Shown here piece by piece: positions 9,495 through 17,068 of a DNA stretch of 64,000 bases. The stretch's first letter is position 1, and each line of letters begins with the position of its first letter. The notes under the pieces are model-generated. The model saw only the letters and a list, made by a program, of their open reading frames with translations. It ran no database searches and was not told the origin of the DNA. The DNA comes from CAVPMN01 sp963706425 (GTDB lineage: Bacteria > Actinomycetota > Acidimicrobiia > Acidimicrobiales > Acidimicrobilacustridaceae). Position numbers and translations under genes: made by a program. Where the stretch lies: contig CAVPMN010000020.1 of assembly GCA_963706425.1 (NCBI GenBank), positions 310,001-374,000 of the forward strand, written 5' to 3'.

Positions 9495-10300
9495 CTAGGT
9501 GCTCGACCGGTCGAGCCACCGGTCGATGAGCGTGCGGGCGATCGACAGTGGTGGCGGGATCATCGGCAGCTCGTCGGGCCGATACCAGTTGGCGTCGACG
9601 ATCTCGGTGTCGTCGATCTCGATCTCACCCGAGCCCCAGGTTGCCTCGAAGCCGAGCATCAGCGAGTGCGGGAACGGCCAGGGCTGGCTGGCGACGTAGT
9701 GGACCTCGGCCAGCTCCACCCCCACCTCCTCACGTACCTCGCGATGGACGGCGTCTTCCACGGTCTCGCCCGGTTCCACGAACCCCGCGATGCAGCTGTA
9801 CATCGGGATCGGGAACGCACGGCCCCGAGCCAGCAGTGCCGCGCCGTCGCGCTCGATCAGGGTGATCACCGCCGGCGCCAGCCGCGGGAAGGCGAGCAGG
9901 CCGCACGCCGGGCACCGCCGTGACCGCTCGCCGACCACTGGTTCGGTGGGTGTGGCGCAACGGCCGCAGTATCGGTGGGTGCGGTCCCACTCCACCAGCT
10001 GGACGGCGCGGCCCGCCAGGGTCCAGCGCAGATCGTCGACCCGGCCGTGCAGGCCCATGAGGGGGACGAGCGCGGATGGAACTGCTCGACGGTGAGGTCG
10101 GGGACACCGTCGCCATCGAGGTCGACCGCCCAGCACGCCGCACCGTCGAGCAGGCCGAGAAGGAGCGCCGGGGCTTCGGGCGCCACGTCATCGGGGTGGT
10201 CGTCGACCACGACCACGTTGCCCTGGTGGACGACGACCGTGACCGCCCCCGACCAGTCCGGCGGGAGCTCGACGGCAGGCTCGAAACGTGGGGGCGGCAT
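9495..10300 (-). CDS. nudC: NADH pyrophosphatase NudC (frameshifted)
   Basis: Nudix hydrolase that cleaves NAD(H) and can remove NAD caps from RNA. In order there is a variable N-terminal domain, the zinc ribbon RYCGRCATPTEP and CPACG, the Nudix box GFVEPGETVEDAVHREVREE, and the NudC-specific SQPWPFPHSLM. The first 75 codons (MPPPRFEPAVEL to EQFHPRS) are in another frame. The junction lies near 10060-10080, in front of LVPLMGLHGRV. Joined length is about 268 residues, within the family range. All catalytic and zinc residues are present, so a one-base assembly error is likely. Confidence 0.87.
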
Positions 10301-10468
10301 GGGCGCACGCTACGTCCGTCCGGTGACGTCGGCGAGAACGCCGATTCGTCCCCTTGGCCAGGCGGGCGGGCGCAAGCCCGCCCTGCTGGTTGCCGCTACC
10401 CCGAACGCTCCCGACTTCCGTCGACTACGGTCGCGCGAAGCAGTTTGTCGACAGCAAAGGGGGCCTTC

Positions 10469-11437
10469 ATGTCCACCCGATCGACACACCCTCGGCGCAG
10501 GCGGCGCTCCCAGATCATGGCGGTGACCATCGCTGGCCTGATCACGCTGATGACGTCCTACCTGGTCCAACCGGTTTCGGCCGGCGCCGCGACCACGCAG
10601 GTGACCGTCTGCAGCCACGACGGCACCCAGACCTACAACATCCTCGGATCGAACGCGGCGAGCCTTCGAGCCAAGCTCGACAACCCGGCGAACTTCGGTC
10701 CCACTGGGACCTACGGCGACTACGACTTCGAGTACGTCGATCTCGGCGACGGGCTCACCGAGCAGATGCTCCTGGACGCGTCCTGCGACATCTACTTCTC
10801 GGGGTACGAGAGCGATAGCAGTTACACGGAGGGTGAGCTCCAGGCGATCGACGACTGGATCGCGAACGACCCGACCCGCCAAGTCGTCGCCGGCTGTGAC
10901 GGCTCCGACAATGATCCGGTCTGTGACCGGCTCGGGTTCACGGTCACCACCGACACCGACACCTACGGCTTCCTAGCCGACCTCGAGGTGAACCCGATCA
11001 ACTGCGATGAGACGATCCAGCCGACCGACGAGATCAACATGGCCGGCGGCGTCGGCGGCTACTTCTCCGGACCGGCCGTGACCGCCGCGAACACCGTCGC
11101 CGTTCACGAGACCGACGGCTTGCCCGACCCGGCAAAGCCGATCGTGATCTACACGGGCAACTTCTTCCTTACCTCCGACATCAACATGATCGAGACCGGC
11201 GGGACCGAGCCGACGGTGAGCGACGGCGATGGGGTGACGACCATCAACGACATCTTGGCGATGAACGCGTTCTCCGGTCTGGCCGACGTGGCTGCGGGGT
11301 TGCCGCTTTGCTCGTCGGCGGCGCCACCAGAGACGCCAGAGCCAACGACTACTGCGGCCCCGCCGGCTACTGCGACTCCTGCGACTCCCACGGCGGGGGC
11401 TCAGCCGGTTTCTGTTCAGCCGACCTTCACCGGCTAG
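10469..11437 (+). CDS. Secreted protein with Pro/Thr-rich C-terminus
   Basis: A 322-residue exported protein. A basic N-terminus (RRRRRSQ) and a hydrophobic core ending VSAGAAT form a signal peptide. The mature domain alternates beta strands with acidic helices, for example DIYFSGYESDSSYTEGEL followed by IDDWIAND, and contains several Cys. The last 45 residues are a low-complexity Pro/Thr/Ala stretch. No enzyme family is recognised; a GATase-like or flavodoxin-like surface domain is possible. The gene ends 110 bases before the attachment repeat of the integrated element, so it belongs to the chromosome side. A purine-rich AAAGGGGG lies just before ATG 10469. Confidence 0.7.
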   Translation: MSTRSTHPRRRRRSQIMAVTIAGLITLMTSYLVQPVSAGAATTQVTVCSHDGTQTYNILGSNAASLRAKLDNPANFGPTGTYGDYDFEYVDLGDGLTEQMLLDASCDIYFSGYESDSSYTEGELQAIDDWIANDPTRQVVAGCDGSDNDPVCDRLGFTVTTDTDTYGFLADLEVNPINCDETIQPTDEINMAGGVGGYFSGPAVTAANTVAVHETDGLPDPAKPIVIYTGNFFLTSDINMIETGGTEPTVSDGDGVTTINDILAMNAFSGLADVAAGLPLCSSAAPPETPEPTTTAAPPATATPATPTAGAQPVSVQPTFTG

Positions 11438-11447
11438 CGACACATAG

Positions 11448-11570
11448 AGCTCGCTCGAGGGCTACCGGACCAAGACCAGCGCCGAGCTGCTCGCCCAGGA
11501 AGAGCGACGACTCACCCAGCTAGTGGGTCGACAACAGTCTGCGAACAGTGGTGTCGGAGGGGGGACTTGA
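11448..11570 (+). other. Possible coding remnant at the element's left boundary
   Basis: After the stop of the secreted protein, a frame without ATG runs 40 codons to TGA at 11568-11570. It has high third-position G/C at first and protein-like content: LEGYRTKTSAELLAQEER, then a helix ending QLVGRQQSANSG. It runs into the 25-bp attachment repeat. It may be the tail of a gene cut by integration, or chance. No family is recognised. Confidence 0.25.
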
Positions 11571-11572
11571 AC
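11548..11572. repeat. attL: displaced tRNA-Leu 3' end (25-bp direct repeat)
   Basis: These 25 bases are identical to 22040-22064. On the - strand they spell the tRNA-Leu T-loop, the 3' half of the T-stem, the acceptor 3' strand, the discriminator base and CCA. Identity stops at 11573 (A versus C). The rest of the tRNA gene is absent here, so this is the displaced copy and marks the far end of the element. Confidence 0.92.
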
Positions 11573-11575
11573 AAC

Positions 11576-11980
11576 GCAACGGCCATATCGGCCTATGGTC
11601 AGCAGTCCACGAAACAGCAGGTCAGAGGGTGTTTTCCAGCCGGTCGACTCACTCGGCCATGACGCCTCATATCGGCCTGTTCTCAGGATTCTGTGACCAT
11701 TCTGTGACCACTCGGCCGTCGGTGCTTCTCTGACAGTCCGCCCCACACACCGACCTCACCTTGGCCGGCCTCGAGGCATTCACCGATGACCGGACAGCGA
11801 GCACACAAGACAGAGGCGAAGTTCTCTACCCGCCCCGTTCAGGACGCGCGCCCTATTGGTCGTGCAGGCGCCTCCGAGGAGGTCATCGTGGAGTACCGGC
11901 AACGCGATAGGACGCAGTCACAAGTCCAACCGCCGCAGTTGTTCGCTGGCTCATAGGGCAGCAGAGGGAAGGCGGGGGCA
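11576..11980. repeat. Left element arm with short direct repeats, no gene
   Basis: No convincing gene lies in these 405 bases. TCTGTGACCA occurs twice in tandem (11690-11699 and 11701-11710). A 19-base unit GTGACCATTCTGTGACCAC at 11693-11711 recurs exactly at the other end of the element (21977-21995). A second repeat, CATATCGGCCT, is at 11584-11594 and 11668-11678. Paired repeats close to each attachment core are what arm-type binding sites of a tyrosine integrase or its excisionase would look like. Confidence 0.65.
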
Positions 11981-12412
11981 ATGAGCGACGCACCACAAGG
12001 TGAGGGGTGGTGGCGTGCAACTGACGGGAAGTGGTATCCGCCTCCACCACAAGGTGAGGGGTGGTGGCTTGCCAGCGATGGGAAGTGGTATCCGCCCCAA
12101 GCGCCGCCACCACCACCACCATTCCCGGGCTATTCAGGCGCAGAGAGTACGACACCCGACACTGGTCCGGGGCGCCTGTTCTTGGGGGTCCTGGCAATAG
12201 GAGCCAGCGTCTTAGCGATCCCTGTGTTCCCTATATACCCGGTTTCAATTCCGCTGGTTCTGACGGCCATCGTGAGCGGAGCTCACGGGGCTTTTGGCTG
12301 GCGACGCCAGCGGGCCCCCTTATCGCGTGGCTTGGCCGTCGCAGGTCTGGTTCTTGGTGTGATCGAAGCCTCGCTGATCGCCTACCTGTTTTGGGCCTTT
12401 TCGCAGATGTAA
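11981..12412 (+). CDS. Small membrane protein with tandem GWW-DGKWYPP motifs
   Basis: A 143-residue protein. The N-terminus has two copies of an aromatic motif, GWWRATDGKWYPP and GWWLASDGKWYPP, at about residues 9-39. A Pro-rich linker and two to three hydrophobic segments follow; the arrangement resembles actinobacterial DUF4190-like proteins. Such GWW/KWYPP repeats are related in style to the DUF2510 module and are probably surface or membrane-proximal; function is unknown. The frame is intact, with a purine-rich GGGAAGGCGGGGG before ATG 11981. It lies inside the element, next to its left end, so it is likely cargo. Confidence 0.75.
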   Translation: MSDAPQGEGWWRATDGKWYPPPPQGEGWWLASDGKWYPPQAPPPPPPFPGYSGAESTTPDTGPGRLFLGVLAIGASVLAIPVFPIYPVSIPLVLTAIVSGAHGAFGWRRQRAPLSRGLAVAGLVLGVIEASLIAYLFWAFSQM

Positions 12413-12655
12413 CCCGACGTGGGACCCAGGAGGGAGCCCGTTCGCCCCCGATGACGGCCACGCCGACCATCCACGCTCCCCGATGAGCACGCATAGGAAG
12501 CCGACCGTCAGCCAGACGAGCCGCAGTCGTGTCTCCCTGCGTCCAGGCGCCTCGGGCGGCGGGTATCCGACCGGGGGCGGTTGCGGTGGATACCACTTGC
12601 CGTCCGATGCGAGCCACCAGCCCGGACCCCGCGACACATCACTCACCATGACCAT
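12320..12655 (-). CDS. Second GWW-DGKWYPP protein, opposite strand
   Basis: Starts MVMVSDVSRGPGWWLASDGK and continues WYPPQPPPVGYPPPEAP, then a single hydrophobic segment LRLVWLTVGFLCVLIGE. The tail after about residue 65 is low-confidence and overlaps the 3' end of the convergent GWW gene by about 93 bases, so the reading frame may break there. It shares the same 13-residue motif as its neighbour, with DNA similar enough to suggest duplication and inversion. No function is known. Confidence 0.55.
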   Translation of the reverse strand: MVMVSDVSRGPGWWLASDGKWYPPQPPPVGYPPPEAPGRRETRLRLVWLTVGFLCVLIGERGWSAWPSSGANGLPPGSHVGLHLRKGPKQVGDQRGFDHTKNQTCDGQATR

Positions 12656-12793
12656 GTTGTCAGAGTCGGTCAGCTCACCGAGCTAGCAACCAGCGCGACT
12701 CACTGGCCGGTCGGGTCGCAGTTCATCACCCACACGGCGACCGCGTGCGTACGAGGTTGTCGAACCAGTCATCGGGACTATGGGGAGGGTTCG

Positions 12794-13611
12794 ATGCGCA
12801 AGTTGACCATCACGATCTCGGTGGCACTTCTGGTGCTGGCGAGTGCATGTTCGTCGACGGAGACGGTCAGTTCGGGAAGTGGGCCCAGCACAAGCACCGC
12901 AGCGGCCGACAACGACAGCTCCACGACAATGGCGGAGAGCGCCGATCTCACTCCGAAGAACTCGCCAGCACTCTATCTTTCGGGTCAGATCACTGTTCCG
13001 GAAGGCGAGTCCGGGCTTTCGCTCGTGTTCGTGGGGGTCGCACGGGGCTCCAGCAGCTCACAGGTGCCGGTGATCGTTCGAAACAACACTAGCGACACCC
13101 TGAACCGCATCGAGGTGACCGGCACAGCCAGAGACGCCAGCGGCACGCTGATCGGGTCCGGTTCCTCGACGCAGGGCTTTGAACCAGCCAACCTCGCGCC
13201 AGGCGAGTGGGGGTTCGGCTATGTCTACTTCAGTGAGATCATGCCCGAAGGCACCACCTACGACCTCACCGCCAAGGGCGACAAGGCCGACACTGGGATC
13301 CAGCTCAGCAAACCGACCAGTGTGACGATTGCCGAGGTGAGCACACAGCCCCAGCAGTACGGAGGACAGTCATTCATCGGCATTGTCTCGAACGACACTG
13401 GCTCGGATGTCGAAGGCCCAATCGGCGTCGATGTCGGGTGCTTCGACGCGTCTTCCAACCTGATCGCCGTGTTCGGCGGCTACACCGAGGGAAGTACGGA
13501 CACGCTTAGGTACCGGTTCGACTGATTCGTTCAGCATCGACTTGCCCAGCTCTGACAACCCGGCATGTGCCGCATTCGCCGATTGGCGCTTCGGGGTACA
13601 TCAGCAAGTAG
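12794..13611 (+). CDS. FxLYD-like lipoprotein (frameshifted near the C-terminus)
   Basis: Begins with a lipoprotein signal MRKLTITISVALLVLASAC, preceded by GGGAGGG at 12783-12789. A Ser/Thr/Asp-rich linker follows, then two beta-sandwich repeats of the FxLYD type, recognisable from VPVIVRNNTSDTLNRIEVTG and SFIGIVSNDTGSDVEGPIG. The literal frame stops at 13525. A shift near 13508 restores TGSTDSFSIDLPSSDNPACA, and another near 13582 gives IGASGYISK with a stop at 13611, which completes the domain. It is probably membrane-anchored outside the cell, and cargo of the element. Confidence 0.7.
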
Positions 13612-13637
13612 CGATGGGTGCGGGGTTCCTTCAGGTA

Positions 13638-13948
13638 CTACAACGACCGGCGGCGTTCTTTCTCGGTGGTCCCTCCCCAGTGTGCCGACTTCGTTCGCTT
13701 GCGTCTGCGCGGTCCGACACTGCGCGGTCACCGGGCACCCAGCACAGATCGCTCTGGCGCGTTCGATGCCCTCGATCGTGGGTGGCGAAGAACACGTTGG
13801 TGGAGGTGCCTCGGCAGGCAGCGTGGCGCGAACCAGGACGGTCGGCGCATCAGGCGTCGCGCGTAGATCCTCGATGTCGGGTGGGTCGTCGCCGCGTTGG
13901 AGCGCAGCGAAGTAGTCGGTGCTCGTCGTGGTCCTCGAGGGCTGACAA
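13638..13948 (-). pseudogene. whiB-like: WhiB-family transcription factor (frameshifted)
   Basis: No single frame shows it, but the pieces are clear. A first piece gives WFA, then RHAACRGTSTNVFF after one added base. A second gives PTIEGIERARAICAGCPVTA followed by QCR. A third gives GTWGGTTEKERRRSL and TAG at 13638. These supply the [4Fe-4S] Cys residues (one upstream, CxxC, then C), the G-W-G-G turn and the basic tail of WhiB proteins. At least three one-base shifts are needed. A TTG start at 13948 has GGAGG four bases away. WhiB genes are common in actinophages, where they can modulate host or phage transcription. The order next to the capsid gene fits phage cargo. Confidence 0.75.
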
Positions 13949-13988
13949 CCGGCCTCCGGTGGCTTCGGTGTCTATCAATGGTGGAGCA

Positions 13989-14026
13989 GACCCACCCACC
14001 CGTCACCCCTGATGGGCGGGTGGGTC
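13989..14026. terminator. GC-rich hairpin between whiB and the capsid gene
   Basis: GACCCACCCACCC at 13989-14001 pairs with GGGCGGGTGGGTC at 14014-14026, with one mismatch and a 12-base loop. A weak T-rich stretch (TTGTCGTTGTGTG) follows on the + strand. It lies downstream of the capsid gene on the - strand and upstream of whiB, so it may end or attenuate transcription between them. Confidence 0.6.
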
Positions 14027-14172
14027 TTGTCGTTGTGTGCGTGTCCGACGTGAACGGGTCACCAGGGGGTCAGAGGGCCCCTTCGCCGTTCTCGCCCGGT
14101 TACCAGCCGGACTCAACGCCGGACACTGGCCGAGAGCCCCTCCAAGAACAGGCGCTCGGCGCTGCACACGAC

Positions 14173-15737
14173 CTAGACGGTGACGTTGTACGCGATGGCG
14201 GTGTCGTCGTTCGTCGCGGCGTCGCCGATGTGTTGGAAGTCGACGCATTGGAACGCTACGGCGACCCGCTGGAACGTTTCACGGTAGATGAGTCGTCGAC
14301 TTCGACGTCGATGCGCCATGCGCTGACCGATCGCCCACTCGTTGCGGTTGACGCACAGATGCGTACGTCTTCGTCTCGGTGATGCCGTCGTGCACGCCTG
14401 ACGCGTTGAGGTCCTCGCGGACGTGCTCGGACACGATGACCGGCATCCCGTACAGCGAGCCGAGCTGGCCGGACAGGATCGTCGCGTTCGGGCCGAGCTT
14501 GTCCACCGTCAGCAGCGTGGCGTCGCCGAGCAGGTGTGTAGCTGCTGACGCCGACGATCAGCGCGAGGTCGGCGGGGTTGATACCCCACTTCGCCATCGT
14601 TGCGGATCACGCGCAGGTTCGTCGGAGTGACGACGCGGCGGCTCGGCGACGGTCTGCGCGAACGCCTTCTTGCGGAGCCCGTCCCACGCGGTGCGAACGT
14701 CGGTCGCACCGATCGCCTGCACGTCGGCGTCCTGGTGGGTGCCGTCGCTGTCACCGTCGAGGATCGCCTGCTCTTCGGCGTCGACGAACGCCCGGACGAG
14801 CTTCCCGGTCACGTACGGCAGGATCGCAACCGCCGAGTCGGCTTCGACCGAACGCGAGAACAGGGTGCGCCCGCCGAAGATCTCGGCGTCGAACGTCGGC
14901 GCGAACGGTGCCCGGCGTCGACGCGGCGACCTTGGTCTCGTGTCACCGGTCGGCTCGGCGACGCGGTACTCGTCGAGTCGCAACCCTCGATCGGCCACTT
15001 CCACGGGTTGGTCGGGAGATCGATGCGCTGCGAACAGTGGCGCGATCTTGCCCGCGGCGCGCACCTTCTCGTGGAGGGCTCGTGCCGATGCCGGTCGGGC
15101 ACCCAGTTGCCGCCCTGCCGGACGTGTCCACGTCGAGCGCGTTCGGCACACCTCGACCCAACGGTCGTGCATGAGCGGGTGCGCGCGGGCGACCTGGAAG
15201 CCCTCGCCGGAGGTCTTGGCGTTCTTGTCGACCAGCAGACCGAACAGCGCCATATCGGCCACCGTCTGTTGGAACGAACGCACGATGCCGCGATGCTCGG
15301 GACTGAACGTGTCCAGCGTCGGAGCCCACTTCGGGGCACCGTTCGGCGTCGGGACCATCACCCGCTCGACCGTGTTTCGAGCGCGCCCGCGGGTCAGGTG
15401 CGATGACACCGGAACGGGTCACCGTGCCAGCCGCAACATCGCCAGGAGAGGCCCACAGCACTTCGTCGAGCGAACGGGTCGCGGTCGGGGGAGCCTGACC
15501 GATCGTGTTGATGTTCGGGACTGGCAGCGGACCGCCACCCGCACCGAGCAGGGCGAGGGAACGGTCGATGTCCTCGATGCGCCGTTCGGCGCGGTCGAAG
15601 TCGTCGCGCTCGCCAGCGGTCAGGTCACGCCGCTCCGAACGGACGGTGTCGACCAGATTGGTAACGAACGACGACTGGCGGGCTCGCTCATCGCGAAGCC
15701 GAAGCAGCTCACCGGAACGGGAAAGGGAAGAATCCAT
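14173..15737 (-). pseudogene. HK97-family major capsid protein (multiple frameshifts)
   Basis: The gene begins at ATG 15737, ten bases after a perfect AGGAGG, with MDSSLSRSGELLRLRDERAR, and ends AYNVTV, TAG at 14173. The N-terminal 110 residues form a charged helical scaffold-like region (RRDLTAGERDDFDRAERRIE). Capsid-like pieces follow in changing frames: VERVMVPTPNGAPKW, LVDKNAKTSGEGFQVA, FVDAEEQAILDGDSDG, MAKWGINPADLALIVG and GMPVIVSEHVREDLNASG. About eight one-base shifts are needed to join them. Joined length is about 520 residues, long for a capsid protein but normal if scaffold and head are fused. No separate prohead protease is recognised. It forms the icosahedral shell in HK97-type phages. 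Confidence 0.8.
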
Positions 15738-16075
15738 GACAGATGGCCTCCTAGGCCACAGGCGCGTCGGGTAGGACGCGAACAGAAACGGGGGGACCGC
15801 GGGCCACCGGCAGGGGCCACCCTCTGATCGGGGCGCGTGCTGCCATCGGGGGCGGGGTTCCGAACGGGGGCCATCCTCGATGGGACGCGGGCCGTCCGGG
15901 CGGGCCGCTCTTCGACTCGCAGGGGCCACCAGAAGGCGCGTGTTCTGCGAACCGGAGGAGCGGAGTGCGCCGACTACCGAGGGGTGGCCGCTGGGGCTCC
16001 GAGTCGGCCGGCGCTCTGTCGTTCGCCAGATGCGGCCGAAACCGCACCCAGCTATGTGAACCGAATGTTAGTCGG
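15738..16075. other. G/C-run-rich stretch without recognisable gene
   Basis: Between the capsid start and the 93-residue ORF, the DNA has repeated GGGG/GGGGG tracts and two copies of CAGGGGCCACC about 115 bases apart. Several frames are open because of base composition, but none has a convincing start or family signature. A small gene broken in the G runs could be hidden here; a capsid protease would be expected at this position but was not found. Confidence 0.4.
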
Positions 16076-16357
16076 TCAATGTGACGGAATCGCCGACCAC
16101 CTTTCCGCGCCGGCCGCGTTCAACACCTTGCACGCCTCGGTCAACAGCACCACCAGGACGTCGTGAAGGTCACGGCCGGTGCCTCTGAAGCGCACGTCGC
16201 GCAACTCGAGCAGCGACGCCCGCTGCTTCTCACAATCCCACACCGGATATTCGGCGATGTGGTCGATGGCGTGGCGCGCCACCCGCTCAACCTCGGCCCA
16301 CTCAGCCTCAGTCGGCCACGCCTCCGCTGGTGCGTCGTAGAACCGTCCGTCAGGCAT
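16076..16357 (-). CDS. Small phage protein of unknown function
   Basis: A 93-residue protein from ATG 16357, preceded by GGGAGG. It is amphipathic, with helices EAEWAEVERVARHAIDHIAE and RDLHDVLVVLLTEACKVLNA, and is rich in Trp, Glu and Arg. The frame is intact and codon use is normal. No family is recognised; position and size fit the small regulatory or structural ORFs found between replication and capsid genes in such elements. Confidence 0.55.
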   Translation of the reverse strand: MPDGRFYDAPAEAWPTEAEWAEVERVARHAIDHIAEYPVWDCEKQRASLLELRDVRFRGTGRDLHDVLVVLLTEACKVLNAAGAERWSAIPSH

Positions 16358-16676
16358 TTCGGCCTCCCGATGTATAGGTTCCGAGACTTTGCGGTGAATC
16401 CTCCAGACCCGTAGATGGTCCGTCGAGCGTTCGGGTGGGCGTTGAGCGCATGGCTGCCTCCAGGGATAGGTGGGGGTATGGGGGACGGTGTCGATAGCTG
16501 AGCGGTCGTCTGCACCACCGCCCTCGGACTGGCGTTCTTCCGGTTAGTTGGTTGCCGAAAAAAGCGGAACCGGCCAAAACGCGGGTCGGAAACGCCAGGG
16601 ACGCGAGGCGCAAGGCCAAGGGCGATGCTGACGCTGGTTGAGCGCGCGGATCGTGGTGCCACTGGGGGGCGGTCAT
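16350..16676 (-). CDS. Hypothetical frame coupled to its neighbours
   Basis: A 108-codon frame whose ATG (16676) overlaps the stop of the preceding small ORF as ATGA, and whose stop overlaps the start of the 93-residue ORF. Inside it, ATG 16451 has CTGGAGG just upstream, so a 33-residue product starting MRSTPTRTLDGP is an alternative. The composition is not clearly protein-like and no family is recognised. It may contain an indel. Confidence 0.3.
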   Translation of the reverse strand: MTAPQWHHDPRAQPASASPLALRLASLAFPTRVLAGSAFFGNQLTGRTPVRGRWCRRPLSYRHRPPYPHLSLEAAMRSTPTRTLDGPSTGLEDSPQSLGTYTSGGRNA

Positions 16677-16828
16677 CGGTGGTCGGTTGGGTCGGTGGCG
16701 TGGCGTCGGGCGATGCGTTGGGCTTCGGCGACCGTGTCGGCGTCGAGCTCGCAGCGGACGCCGCGGCGGGCCAGGTGGATGAGCTCGGCGAGGAGTGTGC
16801 GTTCGACGGGTACGGGGTCGGGGGTCAT
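16673..16828 (-). CDS. Small phage ORF, 51 residues
   Basis: Starts MTPDPVPVERTLLAELIHLA and ends with a basic amphipathic helix (AEAQRIARRHATD). One predicted helix-turn-helix-like pair of helices is visible, but no family is recognised. It sits just downstream of the iteron-like repeats in the direction of transcription and overlaps the next frame as ATGA. Confidence 0.45.
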   Translation of the reverse strand: MTPDPVPVERTLLAELIHLARRGVRCELDADTVAEAQRIARRHATDPTDHR

Positions 16829-16930
16829 GGGCGTGTCAGGTGTTGGGGTGACGTGTCTGTGGCGGGTCAGTTGTTGGCGTTCCAGAGGGGTTGGCCGCAC
16901 GTTCGGGTCTCTTTAGAGAGACCCCGAATC

Positions 16931-17057
16931 GTGCATGGCCCTGGTGCGTGCATGGCGTGCATGGGTTCGTGCGTTGTCGTGGCGCTGTTTCGTGGATGGC
17001 GTGCATGGTGCGTGCATGGTTTTCGCGGAGGGGGGTGCGTGCATGGTGCGTGCATGG
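16931..17057. repeat. Iteron-like GTGCATGG direct repeats (candidate origin)
   Basis: GTGCATGG occurs seven times exactly in 127 bases (starts 16931, 16948, 16957, 17001, 17012, 17039, 17050), with one degenerate copy GTGGATGG at 16992. Two close pairs are spaced 11 bases apart, one helical turn, and one pair nine apart. The block directly follows the 3' end of the helicase gene and precedes the small ORFs. Directly repeated short sites beside replication genes are the usual form of a replication origin bound by an initiator; this role is inferred, not shown. Confidence 0.65.
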
Positions 17058-17068
17058 CTTTTCGGGGG

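Noticed and set aside
14003..14248. Arg-rich - strand frame downstream of the capsid gene
   Set aside because: It overlaps the hairpin and the capsid 3' end and has no protein-like pattern; it is probably a composition artefact.
16867..17055. A - strand His/Pro/Thr-rich peptide with repeated HAPCTH-like units
   Set aside because: It is the translation of the GTGCATGG repeats. It has no ribosome-binding site, and the DNA repeats explain it better.
16931..17057. The repeat block as a CRISPR array
   Set aside because: Units are only 8 bases, spacing is 9-44 bases and there are no spacers or cas genes.
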